The notes under the pieces are model-generated. The model was given only the letters and a program-made list of their open reading frames with translations, made no database searches and was not told the origin of the DNA. From positions 682,001 through 746,000 of the forward strand of contig NZ_CP017113.1 of NCBI RefSeq assembly GCF_001720465.1: a stretch of 64,000 bases of DNA. The letters run 5' to 3'. How positions within the stretch are numbered: the first letter of the stretch is position 1; every line of letters starts with the position of its first letter. The position numbers were made by a program, and so were the translations under genes. Positions 48,594 through 58,400 of the stretch are shown here, piece by piece. The stretch is from Porphyrobacter sp. LM 6 (lineage in GTDB: Bacteria > Pseudomonadota > Alphaproteobacteria > Sphingomonadales > Sphingomonadaceae).

Positions 48594-49148
48594 TCAATCC
48601 TTCACATACTTCTGGAAGCTCTTGCGCAGCTTCATCAGCTTGGGCGGGATCACCGCGAGGCAATAGGGGTTCCGCTGGCCTTCGCCGTCCCAGTATTCCT
48701 GGTGATAGTCCTCGGCCGGATACCATTCGGCCGTTTGCGCGCCGCCCGAAAGACCCTCGATCGTGGTGACCGCCTGCTTGCCGTTCTCGGCATTCCAGCG
48801 CGCAATCGCGGCTTCGGCTTCCGCGCCCTGTTCGTCCGACAGCGGGAAGATCGCCGAGCGGTATTGCGTGCCGATGTCGTTGCCCTGCCGGTTCAACTGC
48901 GTCGGATCATGCGTGCCAAGGAACACGTCGTAGATTTCGGCAAGGCTGATCGCGTGCGGATCAAAGGTCACGCGGATGGCTTCGGCATGGCCGGTCGTGC
49001 CGGTGCACACTTCCTTGTAGGTCGGATGCGCCTTGGTGCCGCCGATATAGCCGCTTTCCACGCCGCTCACGCCGACGACATCGCGAAACACTGCCTCGGT
49101 GCACCAGAAGCATCCGCCTGCAATGATCGCTGTGTCCATGTTGCTCAT
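48594..49148 (-). CDS. msrA: Peptide-methionine (S)-S-oxide reductase
   Basis: 184 residues. IIAGGCFWCTEAVFRDVVGV (catalytic Cys13), YIGGTKAHPTYKEVCTGTTGHAEA, HDPTQLNRQGNDIGTQYRSAI and AEDYHQEYW are all standard MsrA. ATG 49148 with GGAGAA upstream is clear. No signal peptide, so cytoplasmic. Confidence 0.96.
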   Translation of the reverse strand: MSNMDTAIIAGGCFWCTEAVFRDVVGVSGVESGYIGGTKAHPTYKEVCTGTTGHAEAIRVTFDPHAISLAEIYDVFLGTHDPTQLNRQGNDIGTQYRSAIFPLSDEQGAEAEAAIARWNAENGKQAVTTIEGLSGGAQTAEWYPAEDYHQEYWDGEGQRNPYCLAVIPPKLMKLRKSFQKYVKD

Positions 49149-49248
49149 CGAATTCTCCGTTTGTTTGTGCCAGAGATAGGCCACGAAACCGTTTTTGCCA
49201 CCCATGCGTATCAACGTGCATTCGACACCCCAAGGGAGAGAGTTACCC

Positions 49249-50154
49249 ATGAACAAGCTGATCCTTGCCGCCGCCGCGAGCGGCCTTGCCTTTGCGGCCC
49301 CGCTGGCGGCCCAGCACATGGACCATGGCGCGCATGGCGCTCACGGCGCGCATAAGGAAGACACCAGCGATGCGCATATCCGCGACACCGCGATGTTCAT
49401 GAAGCATCACGGCGAGCAGGTGTCGGCCGCGATCAACCACCCGACCCGCGCCGAGGACAAGGCGCGCGACGCGTTCCGCAAGCCGGCGGAAACGCTCGCC
49501 TTCTTCCATGTCGGCCCGCACATGAAGGTTGGCGAATATTCGCCCGGTGGCGGCTGGTATTCGCGCCTGCTCGGACACTACCTCGGCGGCGAGGGCAAGC
49601 TGGTCGGTATCTACGTCAACCCGCTGACCGCCAGCAGCGATCCCGCCCGCCAGCAGCGCGTGCGCGATGCCGCGGCGAAGTTCCCGGCCGAAGTCGCCGG
49701 CTACACCGGGCTTCCGGCCGAAAAGTTCGCAGGGATCACGCTCGAGTCCATTCCGGCCGACCAGAAGGGCACCTTCGACCGCATCCTGCTGATGCGCGCG
49801 CTGCACAATCCGCTGCGCATGGGCATCCTCGACACCGAACTGCGGGCCATGCGCGAACTGCTGAAGGATGACGGGTTGATCGGCATCGAACAGCACCGCG
49901 CCAAGGCGGATGCGCCGTGGTCCTACGCCAATGGCAGCAAGGGCTATCTGCGGCAGGAGGACGTGATCGACCTGATGCGCATCCACGGCTTCGAACTGGT
50001 CGCCGCGAGCGAGATCCTTGCCAACCCCAAGGATGCCGCCAACCACCCCGAAGGCGTGTGGGAAATGCCCCCGACGCTGGCGACCAAGCGCGAAGACCTC
50101 AAGGGTCTGGGTGAAAGCGACCGCATGACGCTGCTCTTCAAGAAGGCCAAATAA
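49249..50154 (+). CDS. Exported methyltransferase-like protein with His-rich N-terminus
   Basis: 301 residues. The signal peptide (MNKLILAAAASGLAFAAPLAA) is followed by HMDHGAHGAHGAHKEDTSDAH, a His-rich stretch that looks able to bind metal. From about residue 85 a class I methyltransferase fold appears (HMKVGEYSPGGGWYSRLLGHYL in the place of motif I, FDRILLMRALHNPLR for motif IV, LLKDDGLIGIEQHRA). Exported methyltransferases are odd because SAM is cytoplasmic; related exported proteins occur in proteobacteria with unknown function. The ribosome site GGGAGAG precedes ATG 49249. Confidence 0.8.
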   Translation: MNKLILAAAASGLAFAAPLAAQHMDHGAHGAHGAHKEDTSDAHIRDTAMFMKHHGEQVSAAINHPTRAEDKARDAFRKPAETLAFFHVGPHMKVGEYSPGGGWYSRLLGHYLGGEGKLVGIYVNPLTASSDPARQQRVRDAAAKFPAEVAGYTGLPAEKFAGITLESIPADQKGTFDRILLMRALHNPLRMGILDTELRAMRELLKDDGLIGIEQHRAKADAPWSYANGSKGYLRQEDVIDLMRIHGFELVAASEILANPKDAANHPEGVWEMPPTLATKREDLKGLGESDRMTLLFKKAK

Positions 50155-50172
50155 TGAAGTAGGGGCGGCGGC

Positions 50173-51051
50173 ATGACCGCTATCACGCTCGCCGCCCTTC
50201 AGCTTCCCCTCGGTTCGGATGACGAAGCCGCCAACATCGCCGCCGTGTCGGCGCTGGTGGAGGAAGCCGCCGCGAAGGGCGCGCAGCTGATCCTGCCGCC
50301 CGAGCTGTTCTCCGGCCCCTATTTCTGCCGCGAGGAGGACGAGGCGCTGTTCGCACTCGCGCGGCCCACCGCAGAGCACCCTAGCGTGATCGCGATGCAG
50401 GCGCTCGCCGCGAAGCTCAAGGTGACGATCCCGACCAGCTTCTTCGAGCGGGACGGGCACCACTATTACAACACCCTCGCGATAATCGGCCCCGACGGCG
50501 CGATCCAGGGCACCTACCGCAAGAGCCACATCCCCGATGGCCCGGGCTATGAGGAAAAGTACTATTTCCGCCCCGGGAATGACGGCTTCAAGGTGTGGGA
50601 CGTGGCCGGAGAGGGCGGCGCGATCGTCAAGGTCGGCGTCGGCATCTGCTGGGACCAGTGGTATCCCGAATGCGCGCGCGTGATGGCACTGATGGGCGCA
50701 GAACTGCTGCTCTATCCCACCGCAATCGGTTCCGAGCCCTATGATGCAGGCCTCGACACCAGCCGCATGTGGCGCCGAGCGATGATCGGCCATGCGGTGT
50801 CGAACTGCATGCCCGTGGCTGCGGCCAACCGCATCGGCACCGAAGGCCCGGACGATGCAGCACAGAGCTTCTACGGCCACTCCTTCATCGCGGACGAATG
50901 GGGCGATCTGGTCGCTGATTACGGCGCGGGCGAGACCGGCGTGCTGATCGCCCGGCTCGATCTGGCGCGTGCGGCGACGCACCGGGCCGGCATGGGCTTC
51001 TTCCGCGACCGCCGCCCGCAGCTCTACGGCCGGATCGCGCAAGATATCTGA
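50173..51051 (+). CDS. aguB: N-carbamoylputrescine amidase
   Basis: 292 residues of the nitrilase superfamily with the complete catalytic set Glu44 (ILPPELF), Lys117 (GTYRKSHIPDG) and Cys159 (GVGICWDQWYPE). YNTLAIIGPDG, KYYFRPGNDGF and RRAMIGHAVSN match AguB, which releases putrescine from N-carbamoylputrescine (arginine-decarboxylase route). No aguA agmatine deiminase is adjacent. folK follows after two bases. Confidence 0.93.
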   Translation: MTAITLAALQLPLGSDDEAANIAAVSALVEEAAAKGAQLILPPELFSGPYFCREEDEALFALARPTAEHPSVIAMQALAAKLKVTIPTSFFERDGHHYYNTLAIIGPDGAIQGTYRKSHIPDGPGYEEKYYFRPGNDGFKVWDVAGEGGAIVKVGVGICWDQWYPECARVMALMGAELLLYPTAIGSEPYDAGLDTSRMWRRAMIGHAVSNCMPVAAANRIGTEGPDDAAQSFYGHSFIADEWGDLVADYGAGETGVLIARLDLARAATHRAGMGFFRDRRPQLYGRIAQDI

Positions 51052-51053
51052 GC

Positions 51054-51542
51054 TTGAGCAGCACCTATCTCGTCGCGCTCGGCAGCAACCGGCGCCACCA
51101 CCTCTATGGCGCGCCGCGCGGCGTGGTGCAGGCGGCGATGGAGGAGATCGCGGCTTTCGGCACCGTGACCGCCCGCGCGCCGATCATCGCGACCCCGGCG
51201 ATGGGCGCGGCGCAGCGGTCCTTCGCCAATGCCGCGCTGGTGATGGAGAGCGAGCTTGCGCCGCCCTCGCTGCTCGCCGCCCTCAAGCGCACCGAGCGCG
51301 CCTTCGGCCGCCGCCCCGGTCAGCGCTGGGGCGACCGCGTGCTCGATTGCGACATCATCCTTTGGAGCGGCGGGGAATGGCGCTCGGCAGGTCTGGCGAT
51401 CCCCCATCCCGCCTTTGCCGCGCGTGACTTCGTGCTCACCCCGGCCCGCGCCATCGCGCCCGACTGGCGCGATCCGACGCATGGTCTGACCATCGCCCAT
51501 CACCATGCCCGCTTGACCCGCCCGCGCCCCCTGCCTAGGTGA
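51054..51542 (+). CDS. folK: HPPK, dihydropteridine pyrophosphokinase
   Basis: 162 residues from TTG 51054. YLVALGSNRRHH at the start, MGAAQRSFANAALVMES, and the metal/ATP motif RWGDRVLDCDIILW (the HPPK RxxxRxxDxDIL pattern) followed by IPHPAFAARDFVLTPA are typical. It pyrophosphorylates 6-hydroxymethyl-dihydropterin in folate synthesis. Probably co-transcribed with aguB. Confidence 0.93.
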   Translation: MSSTYLVALGSNRRHHLYGAPRGVVQAAMEEIAAFGTVTARAPIIATPAMGAAQRSFANAALVMESELAPPSLLAALKRTERAFGRRPGQRWGDRVLDCDIILWSGGEWRSAGLAIPHPAFAARDFVLTPARAIAPDWRDPTHGLTIAHHHARLTRPRPLPR

Positions 51543-51575
51543 GCGCGCCTGCCGCCATTCGCGCGGCACACGTGT

Positions 51576-51651
51576 GGGCCCGTAGCTCAGTAGGTAGAGC
51601 AGCTGACTTTTAATCAGCGGGTCACAGGTTCGAATCCTGTCGGGCTCACCA
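51576..51651 (+). tRNA. tRNA-Lys(TTT)
   Basis: GGGCCCG (51576-51582) pairs with CGGGCTC (51641-51647, one G-U). D-arm GTAGCTCAGTAGGTAGAGC, anticodon arm CTGAC-TTTTAAT-CAG with anticodon TTT, T-arm with GGTTCGAATCC, and an encoded CCA at the end. Confidence 0.97.
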
Positions 51652-51676
51652 TTTCTTTTCGCGCGCCCTCCGGGGC

Positions 51677-51740
51677 GCGAAATCCTCGCTCCCGCTCCCT
51701 ATGGTCGCTTCGCTGCGGGCGCCCGTTCGGGCTTGCGGCC
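51677..51740. repeat. Dispersed intergenic repeat, copy 2
   Basis: GCGAAATCCTCGCTC (51677-51691) and a TCGCTGCGGGCGCCCGTTCGG-type block to 51740, matching copy 1 at 46201-46265 with a different spacer. It starts about 25 bases after tRNA-Lys. Confidence 0.75.
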
Positions 51741-51770
51741 TTTCAGGCCGTTTGGTGCGACTGCGTGGGG

Positions 51771-52463
51771 TTACGCCTTCTTTGCGTCCAGCCACAGCGC
51801 TGCCTTTACCCCGAAGGTGATCAGGAACGGCACCAGCACCACGCTCAGGAACACCTTGGCGAGCACCTGGCCGATCATCAGGTCGGTGATGTCGAACTCG
51901 CCGTAGAAGGCGAGGGTGATGAAGATCACCGAATCCACCGCTTGGCTCAGCGCCGAGGCAATCGCGCCGCGCACCATCAGGCCGATCGCGCCTTCCTCGC
52001 CCTGCCCGCGCAGGCGGTCGAAGATCCAGATGTTGAGCAGCAGCGAGGTGATGTAGGATGCGGGGCCTGCCATCCACACCCGCCAGGTCGACTGGTGCAC
52101 CCGCTCAAAGGCGGCGAGATCATCGGGGCGGAAGGCGAGCATTTCCGACGAGGCGGGTAGGCCCAGCACCAGCTGCATCAGCAGCGCCGAGAGGCCGAGC
52201 GGGAAGAACCCCCACCACACGATCCGCTTGGCCGCATCGCGCCCGTAAAGCTGCGAGAGCGTGCTGGAGATCACCACCAGCATCAAGAACGGGAATATCC
52301 CGCTTTCGACTGCAAGGCTCGTCGGCCACAGCTGCACCTGCTTGAACGCAAGTACGCCCGCGAGCACTGTCATCCCGCCATAGAGCAGCGTGAAGACGAA
52401 CATGCCCAGCGGCATGGAGATAGTGGAGACGGCGGGTGCGGCAGGCGCGGCGGTATCGGTCAT
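51771..52463 (-). CDS. Queuosine precursor transporter (YhhQ/VUT family)
   Basis: 230 residues with about six membrane helices. MFVFTLLYGGMTVLAGVLAFKQV near the start, AGPASYITSLLLNIWIFDRLR, IASALSQAVDSVIFITLAFYG and GQVLAKVFLSVVLVPFLITFG match COG1738, which imports queuine precursors (preQ0/preQ1) for tRNA modification. QRTR-like charged Lys/Arg are at loop ends. Monocistronic. Confidence 0.88.
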   Translation of the reverse strand: MTDTAAPAAPAVSTISMPLGMFVFTLLYGGMTVLAGVLAFKQVQLWPTSLAVESGIFPFLMLVVISSTLSQLYGRDAAKRIVWWGFFPLGLSALLMQLVLGLPASSEMLAFRPDDLAAFERVHQSTWRVWMAGPASYITSLLLNIWIFDRLRGQGEEGAIGLMVRGAIASALSQAVDSVIFITLAFYGEFDITDLMIGQVLAKVFLSVVLVPFLITFGVKAALWLDAKKA

Positions 52464-52700
52464 CGCCCGCTTGCTAGCCAGCGCGCAGGCAAAAGAAAAG
52501 GCGCACGCCCGCCCCTGTCACCGACCGGATTTCGTCCCCAGTGCGCACACTGTGCCTTGCCCTTGTGGAGCCGCGCGGCGCCAACCCTTGCAAGTCGTTC
52601 GGCAAACTGCCACCCACCCTTGGCGCGCGCGGGCCTTTCCGTCCGGTCAGCGCGGGGGTCAGATCGTCTTTTCCTTGCAAGCAAAGGGCATGTCGCTGCC

Positions 52701-54176
52701 GTGAACCAAGGTATCACGTCCATCCTGCTGAGCCTCGGCGGGGTCTTCGCCATTCTCGGCATCGCCTTCGCGCTTTCCTCCGCAAGGCGGAAGATCAACC
52801 TCAGGGTGGTGGGTTCCGCCTTTGCCTTGCAGGCGATCACTGCGCTGGTTGTGCTGCGCACCGAAGCGGGCGTTGCCGTTATTGGCGGTCTGTCACGCGG
52901 GGTCATTGCGCTGCTCGATTTCTCGAAGGTAGGCATCACCTCGGTGTTCGGGCCGATGGAGAACAATCCCTTCGCCAACACCTTCGTGATCGGCGCGCTG
53001 CCGGTGATCGTGTTCTTTGCCGCGATTGTCTCGATCCTCTATCACCTCGGCATCATGCAGCGGCTGGTGCGCTGGGTGGGCGGGGCGATCGGCTGGATCA
53101 CCGGGATCAGCAAGGTCGAGGCGCTGGGCGCGGCGGCCAATATCTTCGTCGGCCAGTCGGAAAGCCCGCTGGTGGTGCGCCCCTATCTCGCAGCGCTCAG
53201 CCCCTCGGGCCTGTTCACGCTGATGGCGGTGGGCATGGCGGGCGTGGCGGGGACGATCCTTGCCGCCTATGCCAGCTTCATCGGCGAAGAGGCGGTGCCG
53301 TTCCTGCTCGCCGCGGCCTTCATGTCGGCGCCGGGCGGGATCCTGATGGCCAAGATCATGATGCCCGATGATGGTGTGGCGGCTTTAGGCGCTGATATCG
53401 GTGCTGCGGCGGTGGCCAAGGCGCGTGGCAAGAGCAACACCCTGACCGAAGCGACCCGGGTGGTGATGTATGACGAGAACGGGCAGGAGGTCGAACTCCC
53501 CCAGGCGCGCATCAGCGCGGTCGGCCCGGCGTCGATTGTCGAACCCGGCCAGAAGGCTGACGAGGTGACTTCGGCCGAAACCTTCGAGGAAGGCCAGCGC
53601 CCCGCCAACATCATCGAAGCCGCAGCCCAGGGCACGCAGACCGGCGTGAAGCTCGCCGTCGCAGTGGGCGCGATGGTGATGGTGTTCGTCGCGCTGGTGG
53701 CGCTCGCCAACGGGATGCTTGCCGGCATCGGCGGTGGGATCGTGAACCTTGCCGCGCAGACCGGCAGCCCGCTGTCGCCTGATGTCGCCGCGTGGCTTTC
53801 CACCATCAGCTTCCAGAAGCTGCTCGGCTATATCTTCGCGCCGGTGATGTTCCTGATCGGCATTTCCGACTGGGATCAGGCGCAGATCGCGGGTGGGCTG
53901 TTTGGCACCAAGATCGTGCTCAACGAATTCGTCGCCTTCATCGATCTGGGCGCGATGCAGGCGGGCGAATTGACCGCGCGCAGCCGCGCGATCATCACGT
54001 TCGCGCTGTGCGGCTTTGCCAACTTCTCCTCGATCGCGATCCAGATGGCGGTGACCGGCGGGCTGGCCCCCAACCAGCGCCCGGTGATCGCCAAGCTGGG
54101 GCTGAAGGCGCTCGCGGCAGGCAGCCTTGCGAACCTGATGAGCGCGGCGCTGGCGAGCCTGTTCCTGCCCTACTGA
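52701..54176 (+). CDS. Concentrative nucleoside transporter (NupC/CNT family)
   Basis: 491 residues from GTG 52701, where the homology begins (ITSILLSLGGVFAILGIAFALS). ANIFVGQSESPLVVRPYL is the QSE CNT core motif; ILAAYASFIGEEAVPFLLAAAFMSAPGGI and GTKIVLNEFVAFIDL (NEF motif) complete the nucleoside/Na+ site. A polar cytoplasmic or periplasmic insert of about 100 residues (about 225-335) is normal in this subgroup. It imports nucleosides with Na+ or H+. Confidence 0.92.
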   Translation: MNQGITSILLSLGGVFAILGIAFALSSARRKINLRVVGSAFALQAITALVVLRTEAGVAVIGGLSRGVIALLDFSKVGITSVFGPMENNPFANTFVIGALPVIVFFAAIVSILYHLGIMQRLVRWVGGAIGWITGISKVEALGAAANIFVGQSESPLVVRPYLAALSPSGLFTLMAVGMAGVAGTILAAYASFIGEEAVPFLLAAAFMSAPGGILMAKIMMPDDGVAALGADIGAAAVAKARGKSNTLTEATRVVMYDENGQEVELPQARISAVGPASIVEPGQKADEVTSAETFEEGQRPANIIEAAAQGTQTGVKLAVAVGAMVMVFVALVALANGMLAGIGGGIVNLAAQTGSPLSPDVAAWLSTISFQKLLGYIFAPVMFLIGISDWDQAQIAGGLFGTKIVLNEFVAFIDLGAMQAGELTARSRAIITFALCGFANFSSIAIQMAVTGGLAPNQRPVIAKLGLKALAAGSLANLMSAALASLFLPY

Positions 54177-54215
54177 GGCTTGGCAGTCATGGCGGCCTGG
54201 GTGTAAGGGCCGCGC

Positions 54216-55145
54216 ATGACTGACATCGCTTCCGTTTCGCTCGCCCAGCCGCTCGAGACCATCGCCGACGAACTGGGCCGCAGCTTTGCCGAATATGGTT
54301 TCGCCGTGGTGCGCGATCACGGCATTCCGCAGGATCTGATCGACCGCGCCGAGGCCGCCTCTAGGGCGTTTTTTGCGCTGCCTGATGATGTGAAGCGCGC
54401 CTACAAGATCGAAGGCGGCGGCGGGGCGCGGGGCTACACGCCGTTCGGCACCGAGAAAGCCAAGGACGCCAACATCTTCGATCTGAAGGAGTTCTGGCAC
54501 GTCGGCCGCGATCTGCCCGCTGGTCACCCGCTGGCCGAATACATGGCCCCCAATGTCTGGCCGTCCGAGGTCGAAGGTTTCCGCGAAACGCTCAGCGCAC
54601 TCTACTCCGCCTTCGAGGTTGCCGGGGGCCGGGTGCTCGAAGCGATCGCGCTGCATCTGGGCCGCCCGCGCGATTTCTTTGCCGACAGCGTCGAGAACGG
54701 CAATTCTGTGATGCGCCTGCTGCATTACCCGCCGCTCGCCGAAGGCGCGCCCGAAGGTGCGATCCGCGCCGCCGCGCACGAGGACATCAACACCATCACG
54801 CTGCTGCTGGGGGCCGAGGAAGCCGGGCTCGAACTGCTCACCAAGACGGGCGAATGGCTGCCGATCCCGGCGGCTGAGGGCGCGTTGGTGATCAATGTCG
54901 GCGACATGCTCCAGCGCCAGACCAACGGGCGGCTGCGTTCGACCACGCACCGGGTGGTGAACCCGCGCGGGGATGCGGCACGACGGGCGCGCTATTCGAT
55001 GCCGTTCTTCCTGCATTTCCGGCCCGATTTCCTGATCGAGCCGCTGCCCGAATGCGTCAGCGCCGACGATGCGACCCCGCCCGAACCGGCGATCACCGCG
55101 CATGATTATCTCATGCAGCGCCTGCGCGAGATCAACCTCGCCTGA
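54216..55145 (+). CDS. Isopenicillin-N-synthase-like 2-oxoglutarate/Fe(II) oxygenase
   Basis: 309 residues. GFAVVRDHGIPQDLIDRA is the DIOX_N start; iron ligands His and Asp are in AAHEDINTITLL, the third His in STTHRVVNP, and RYSMPFF holds the Arg-x-Ser that binds 2-oxoglutarate. KEFWHVGRD is typical of bacterial IPNS-like oxygenases. Substrate unknown. It lies 39 bases after the nucleoside transporter, so co-transcription is possible. Confidence 0.9.
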   Translation: MTDIASVSLAQPLETIADELGRSFAEYGFAVVRDHGIPQDLIDRAEAASRAFFALPDDVKRAYKIEGGGGARGYTPFGTEKAKDANIFDLKEFWHVGRDLPAGHPLAEYMAPNVWPSEVEGFRETLSALYSAFEVAGGRVLEAIALHLGRPRDFFADSVENGNSVMRLLHYPPLAEGAPEGAIRAAAHEDINTITLLLGAEEAGLELLTKTGEWLPIPAAEGALVINVGDMLQRQTNGRLRSTTHRVVNPRGDAARRARYSMPFFLHFRPDFLIEPLPECVSADDATPPEPAITAHDYLMQRLREINLA

Positions 55146-55309
55146 CCGGCCCGGCTGACCTGCGGCCAACGCCCGTGCCGAAGAATTTCCGCGGGCGTTG
55201 CTGCAGTGCAACACCCGCGCGCAGAACACGCGCAATCCGGAGACTTTTCTAGCGTTCGCACGCGGGCGGGTTAAGGACTCGCGCAGCCACGGCAGGGCGA
55301 TTCATCAAA

Positions 55310-55327
55310 CTGTCACAGAACAGTCGC
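55310..55327 (+). promoter_or_regulatory. Possible Pho-box-like direct repeat upstream of the Oar-like receptor
   Basis: CTGTCAC-AGAA-CAGTCGC, an 11-base-period pair resembling a PhoB box (CTGTCAT-N4-CTGTCAT) with two mismatches in the second half-site. It is 84 bases ahead of the receptor start. A weak match, reported as a lead. Confidence 0.25.
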
Positions 55328-55410
55328 TTTGCCGAAAGCGTTCGGGCCTAGGGCAGGCCACAGCACTTTGATTCTGTTCTCTCTCTTTACCGTCATCAGG
55401 GGCTCCACTC

Positions 55411-58400
55411 ATGAAGCTTAAATATCTCCTTGCGGCGAGCATCGTCAGCCTTGCTGCGACGACCACCATCGCAACGCCGGCCTTCGCGCAGGAAACCACC
55501 TCGTCGGTCCGCGGCGACGTTTACGATCAGGACGGCAACCCCGTTGCCGGCGCGACCGTCATCGTGACGCACGTGCCCTCGGGCACCCGTTCGACCCAGA
55601 CCACCGATGCCGAAGGCGGCTTCAACGCTGCTGGTCTGCGTCTTGGCGGCCCCTTCACGATCGAAGTGTCGGCTGCCGGCTTTGAGACCGCTTCGCAGGA
55701 AATCGGCTTCCTTACTGCCGGTCAGGCCCAGCGTATCAGCGTCTCGCTCGCCAGCGTCGGCCAGACCATCGTCGTGTCGGGCACCCGCACCAAGTCGGCG
55801 ATTTCGCTCGCCACCGGTGCCGCCACCGTGCTCACCGCCAACGACATCGCCGGCGTTGCGAACATCAACCGCGACGTCCGTAACCTGGCCGCGCGCGATC
55901 CGCTGGTGACGCTTGATGCCACCAACAACGGCGCGATCAGCATCGCCGGGCAGAACAACCGCTTCAACCGCTTCACCGTCGACGGTGTGGCCTTCGGTGA
56001 CCCCTTCGGTCTCGAATCAGGCGGCCTCGTGTCGTCGCGCGGCCCGGTGCCGCTTGACGCGATCGGCGAATTCTCGGTCGAAACCGCGCCGGTCGACATC
56101 CAGCAGGGCTTCTTCCAAGGCGGCGCGATCAACACCCAGCTCAAGGCGGGCGGCAATGCGTTCACCTTCATGGGCGCGGCCTACTACCAGAACGACGATC
56201 TGCGCGGCACCCGTGCGGACAACCTCCGCCGCGTCGGCGATTTCGACTCGCAGGTCTATGTGGCGCAGGTCACCGGCCCGATCATCAAGGACAAGCTGTT
56301 CTTCGCGGTCACCTACGAGCGCACCCGTGACACCGTCCCGGCCGACGTGCAGCCCTCGCAGCTCGGGATTACCGATGCCGAGCTCGACCTGATCAACGAC
56401 ACGGCCGAGAGCGTCTACGGCTTCGATACGCTCGGCGTTGCTAGCGACATCGTTGAAAGCGACGACAAGCTGGTCACCAAGCTCGACTGGAACGTGGCCG
56501 ATGGTCACCGTCTGAGCGCGACCTACATCTGGAACGAAAGCGCTCTGCTTGCCGGCCAGACCGGTACCGGCCAGATCGTTGCCAACAACCCGACCTTCAA
56601 CCTGCTGTCGAACAACTACACGCAGGGTGCGAAGAACCACTTCGGGATTCTGCAGTCGAACAACCAGTGGTCGGACAACTTCTCGACCCAGCTGCGTATC
56701 TCTTACGCCGATTACGTGCGCCTGCAGGAGCCGTTCGGTGAAAAGACCTTCGGCGAGTTCAGCGTCTGTCTTGACCCCACCAACCCGACCACTGGCGTCG
56801 GTGCGGCTCCCGCGGTCTGCTCGCCCAACCAGCAGCGCCTCGTGTTCGGCCCGGACATCAGCCGTCAGGCGAACGAGCTCGACAGCCAATCGCTCGCAGT
56901 CGAATTCGCCGCGACGCTGAAGATCGAAAACCACACCCTCAAGCTGATCGCAGAGCGTCGTCGTCAGGACGTGCGCAACCTGTTCGCCCAGCGCGTTTCG
57001 GGTGCATGGCTGTTCGACAGCGTGGCCGATTTCCAGGCACGCCGTGCGAACGAGCTCGACTATGCCGTGCCGCTGCGTGGCGGGATCGACACCGTTACCG
57101 CCGAATTCCAGAACAACAGCTGGACCTTCGGCCTGATGGACACGATCGACCTGACCGACAACCTCACCGTTGTCGCTGGCGTTCGTTACGACCTGTTTGA
57201 CACCCCGGATGAGCCGTTCTTCAACCAGTTCTTCCTCAACCGCTTCGGCTTTGCGAACAACGACACGCTCAACGGGCGTGACCTGTTCCAGCCGCGCTTC
57301 GGCCTGAACTGGCAGCCGACCGACCGTCTGCAGATCCGCGGTTCGGCGGGCCTGTTCGGCGGGGGCAACCCGCTGGTGTGGATTTCGAACAACTACTCGA
57401 ACCCCGGTCCGACGCTTCAGCGCGTGCGCGTGCGCCGCAATGCTGACGGCACCTTCTCGACCCCCGAACAGGCCGTGCTCGGCCTGACCACCGCTCAGGT
57501 GCAGGCGCTCGGCGCTGCGACCCTGAACAACGTGTCGGGTGGCGAAGGCGTGCCGCAGGCGCTGATCGATGCCGTCCGTCAGGCCGGTTTCGCCGGTTCG
57601 CCGACCAACGCGCTCGACCCGAACTTCGAGCCGCCCTCGCAGTGGCGCTTCTCGGGCTCGGTCGACTACGAAGCCAACCTCGGCTTCCTGGGCGATGGCT
57701 GGAACGTCGGCGTCGACGTGATCTACTCGAACATCAACAATGCTCTCGAGTGGACCGATCTGCGTTCGGTCGAGCAGACCAGCACCCTGCCGGACGGCCG
57801 TCCGCGCTACAACGTGCTGACCGGCGCAGCGGGTGAAAACACCGACATGCTGCTCACCAACACCGGCTTCGGCGAAAGCTGGAACGTGGTAGCCCGGTTC
57901 GACAAGAACTGGAGCTCGGGCTTCTTCCTGAACGGTTCCTACACCTTCCAGGACGTGCAGGATCAGAACCCGGGCACGTCGTCGGTGGCGTTCTCGAACT
58001 ACACCAACACCGCCTTCACCGATCCGAACTTTGCGGCACAAGGCATCGCGAACTACCAGCGCGATCACCAGTTCCGCCTCGGGGCCGGCTTCGACAGCGA
58101 GCTGTTCGGTGACAACAACACCCGCATCGAGTTCTTCTACAACGTCCGTTCGGGCCAGCGTTACAGCTACACCATGAACGACCCGACCAATGGTCGTTCG
58201 GCGGTGTTCGGTGTGAACGGTCGCGGTAGCCGCGGTCTGCTCTACGTTCCGAATGTCAGCAGCCAGACTGCCGATGCGCGCGTGGTCTATGACTCGGCGG
58301 CGACTTTCGCGGCGGTTCAGGCTCTGGTTCAGGGCTCGGAACTGGCTGATTACCAGGGCCAGATCGCGCCGAAGAACATCGCCAAGACCCCGTGGGTGCA

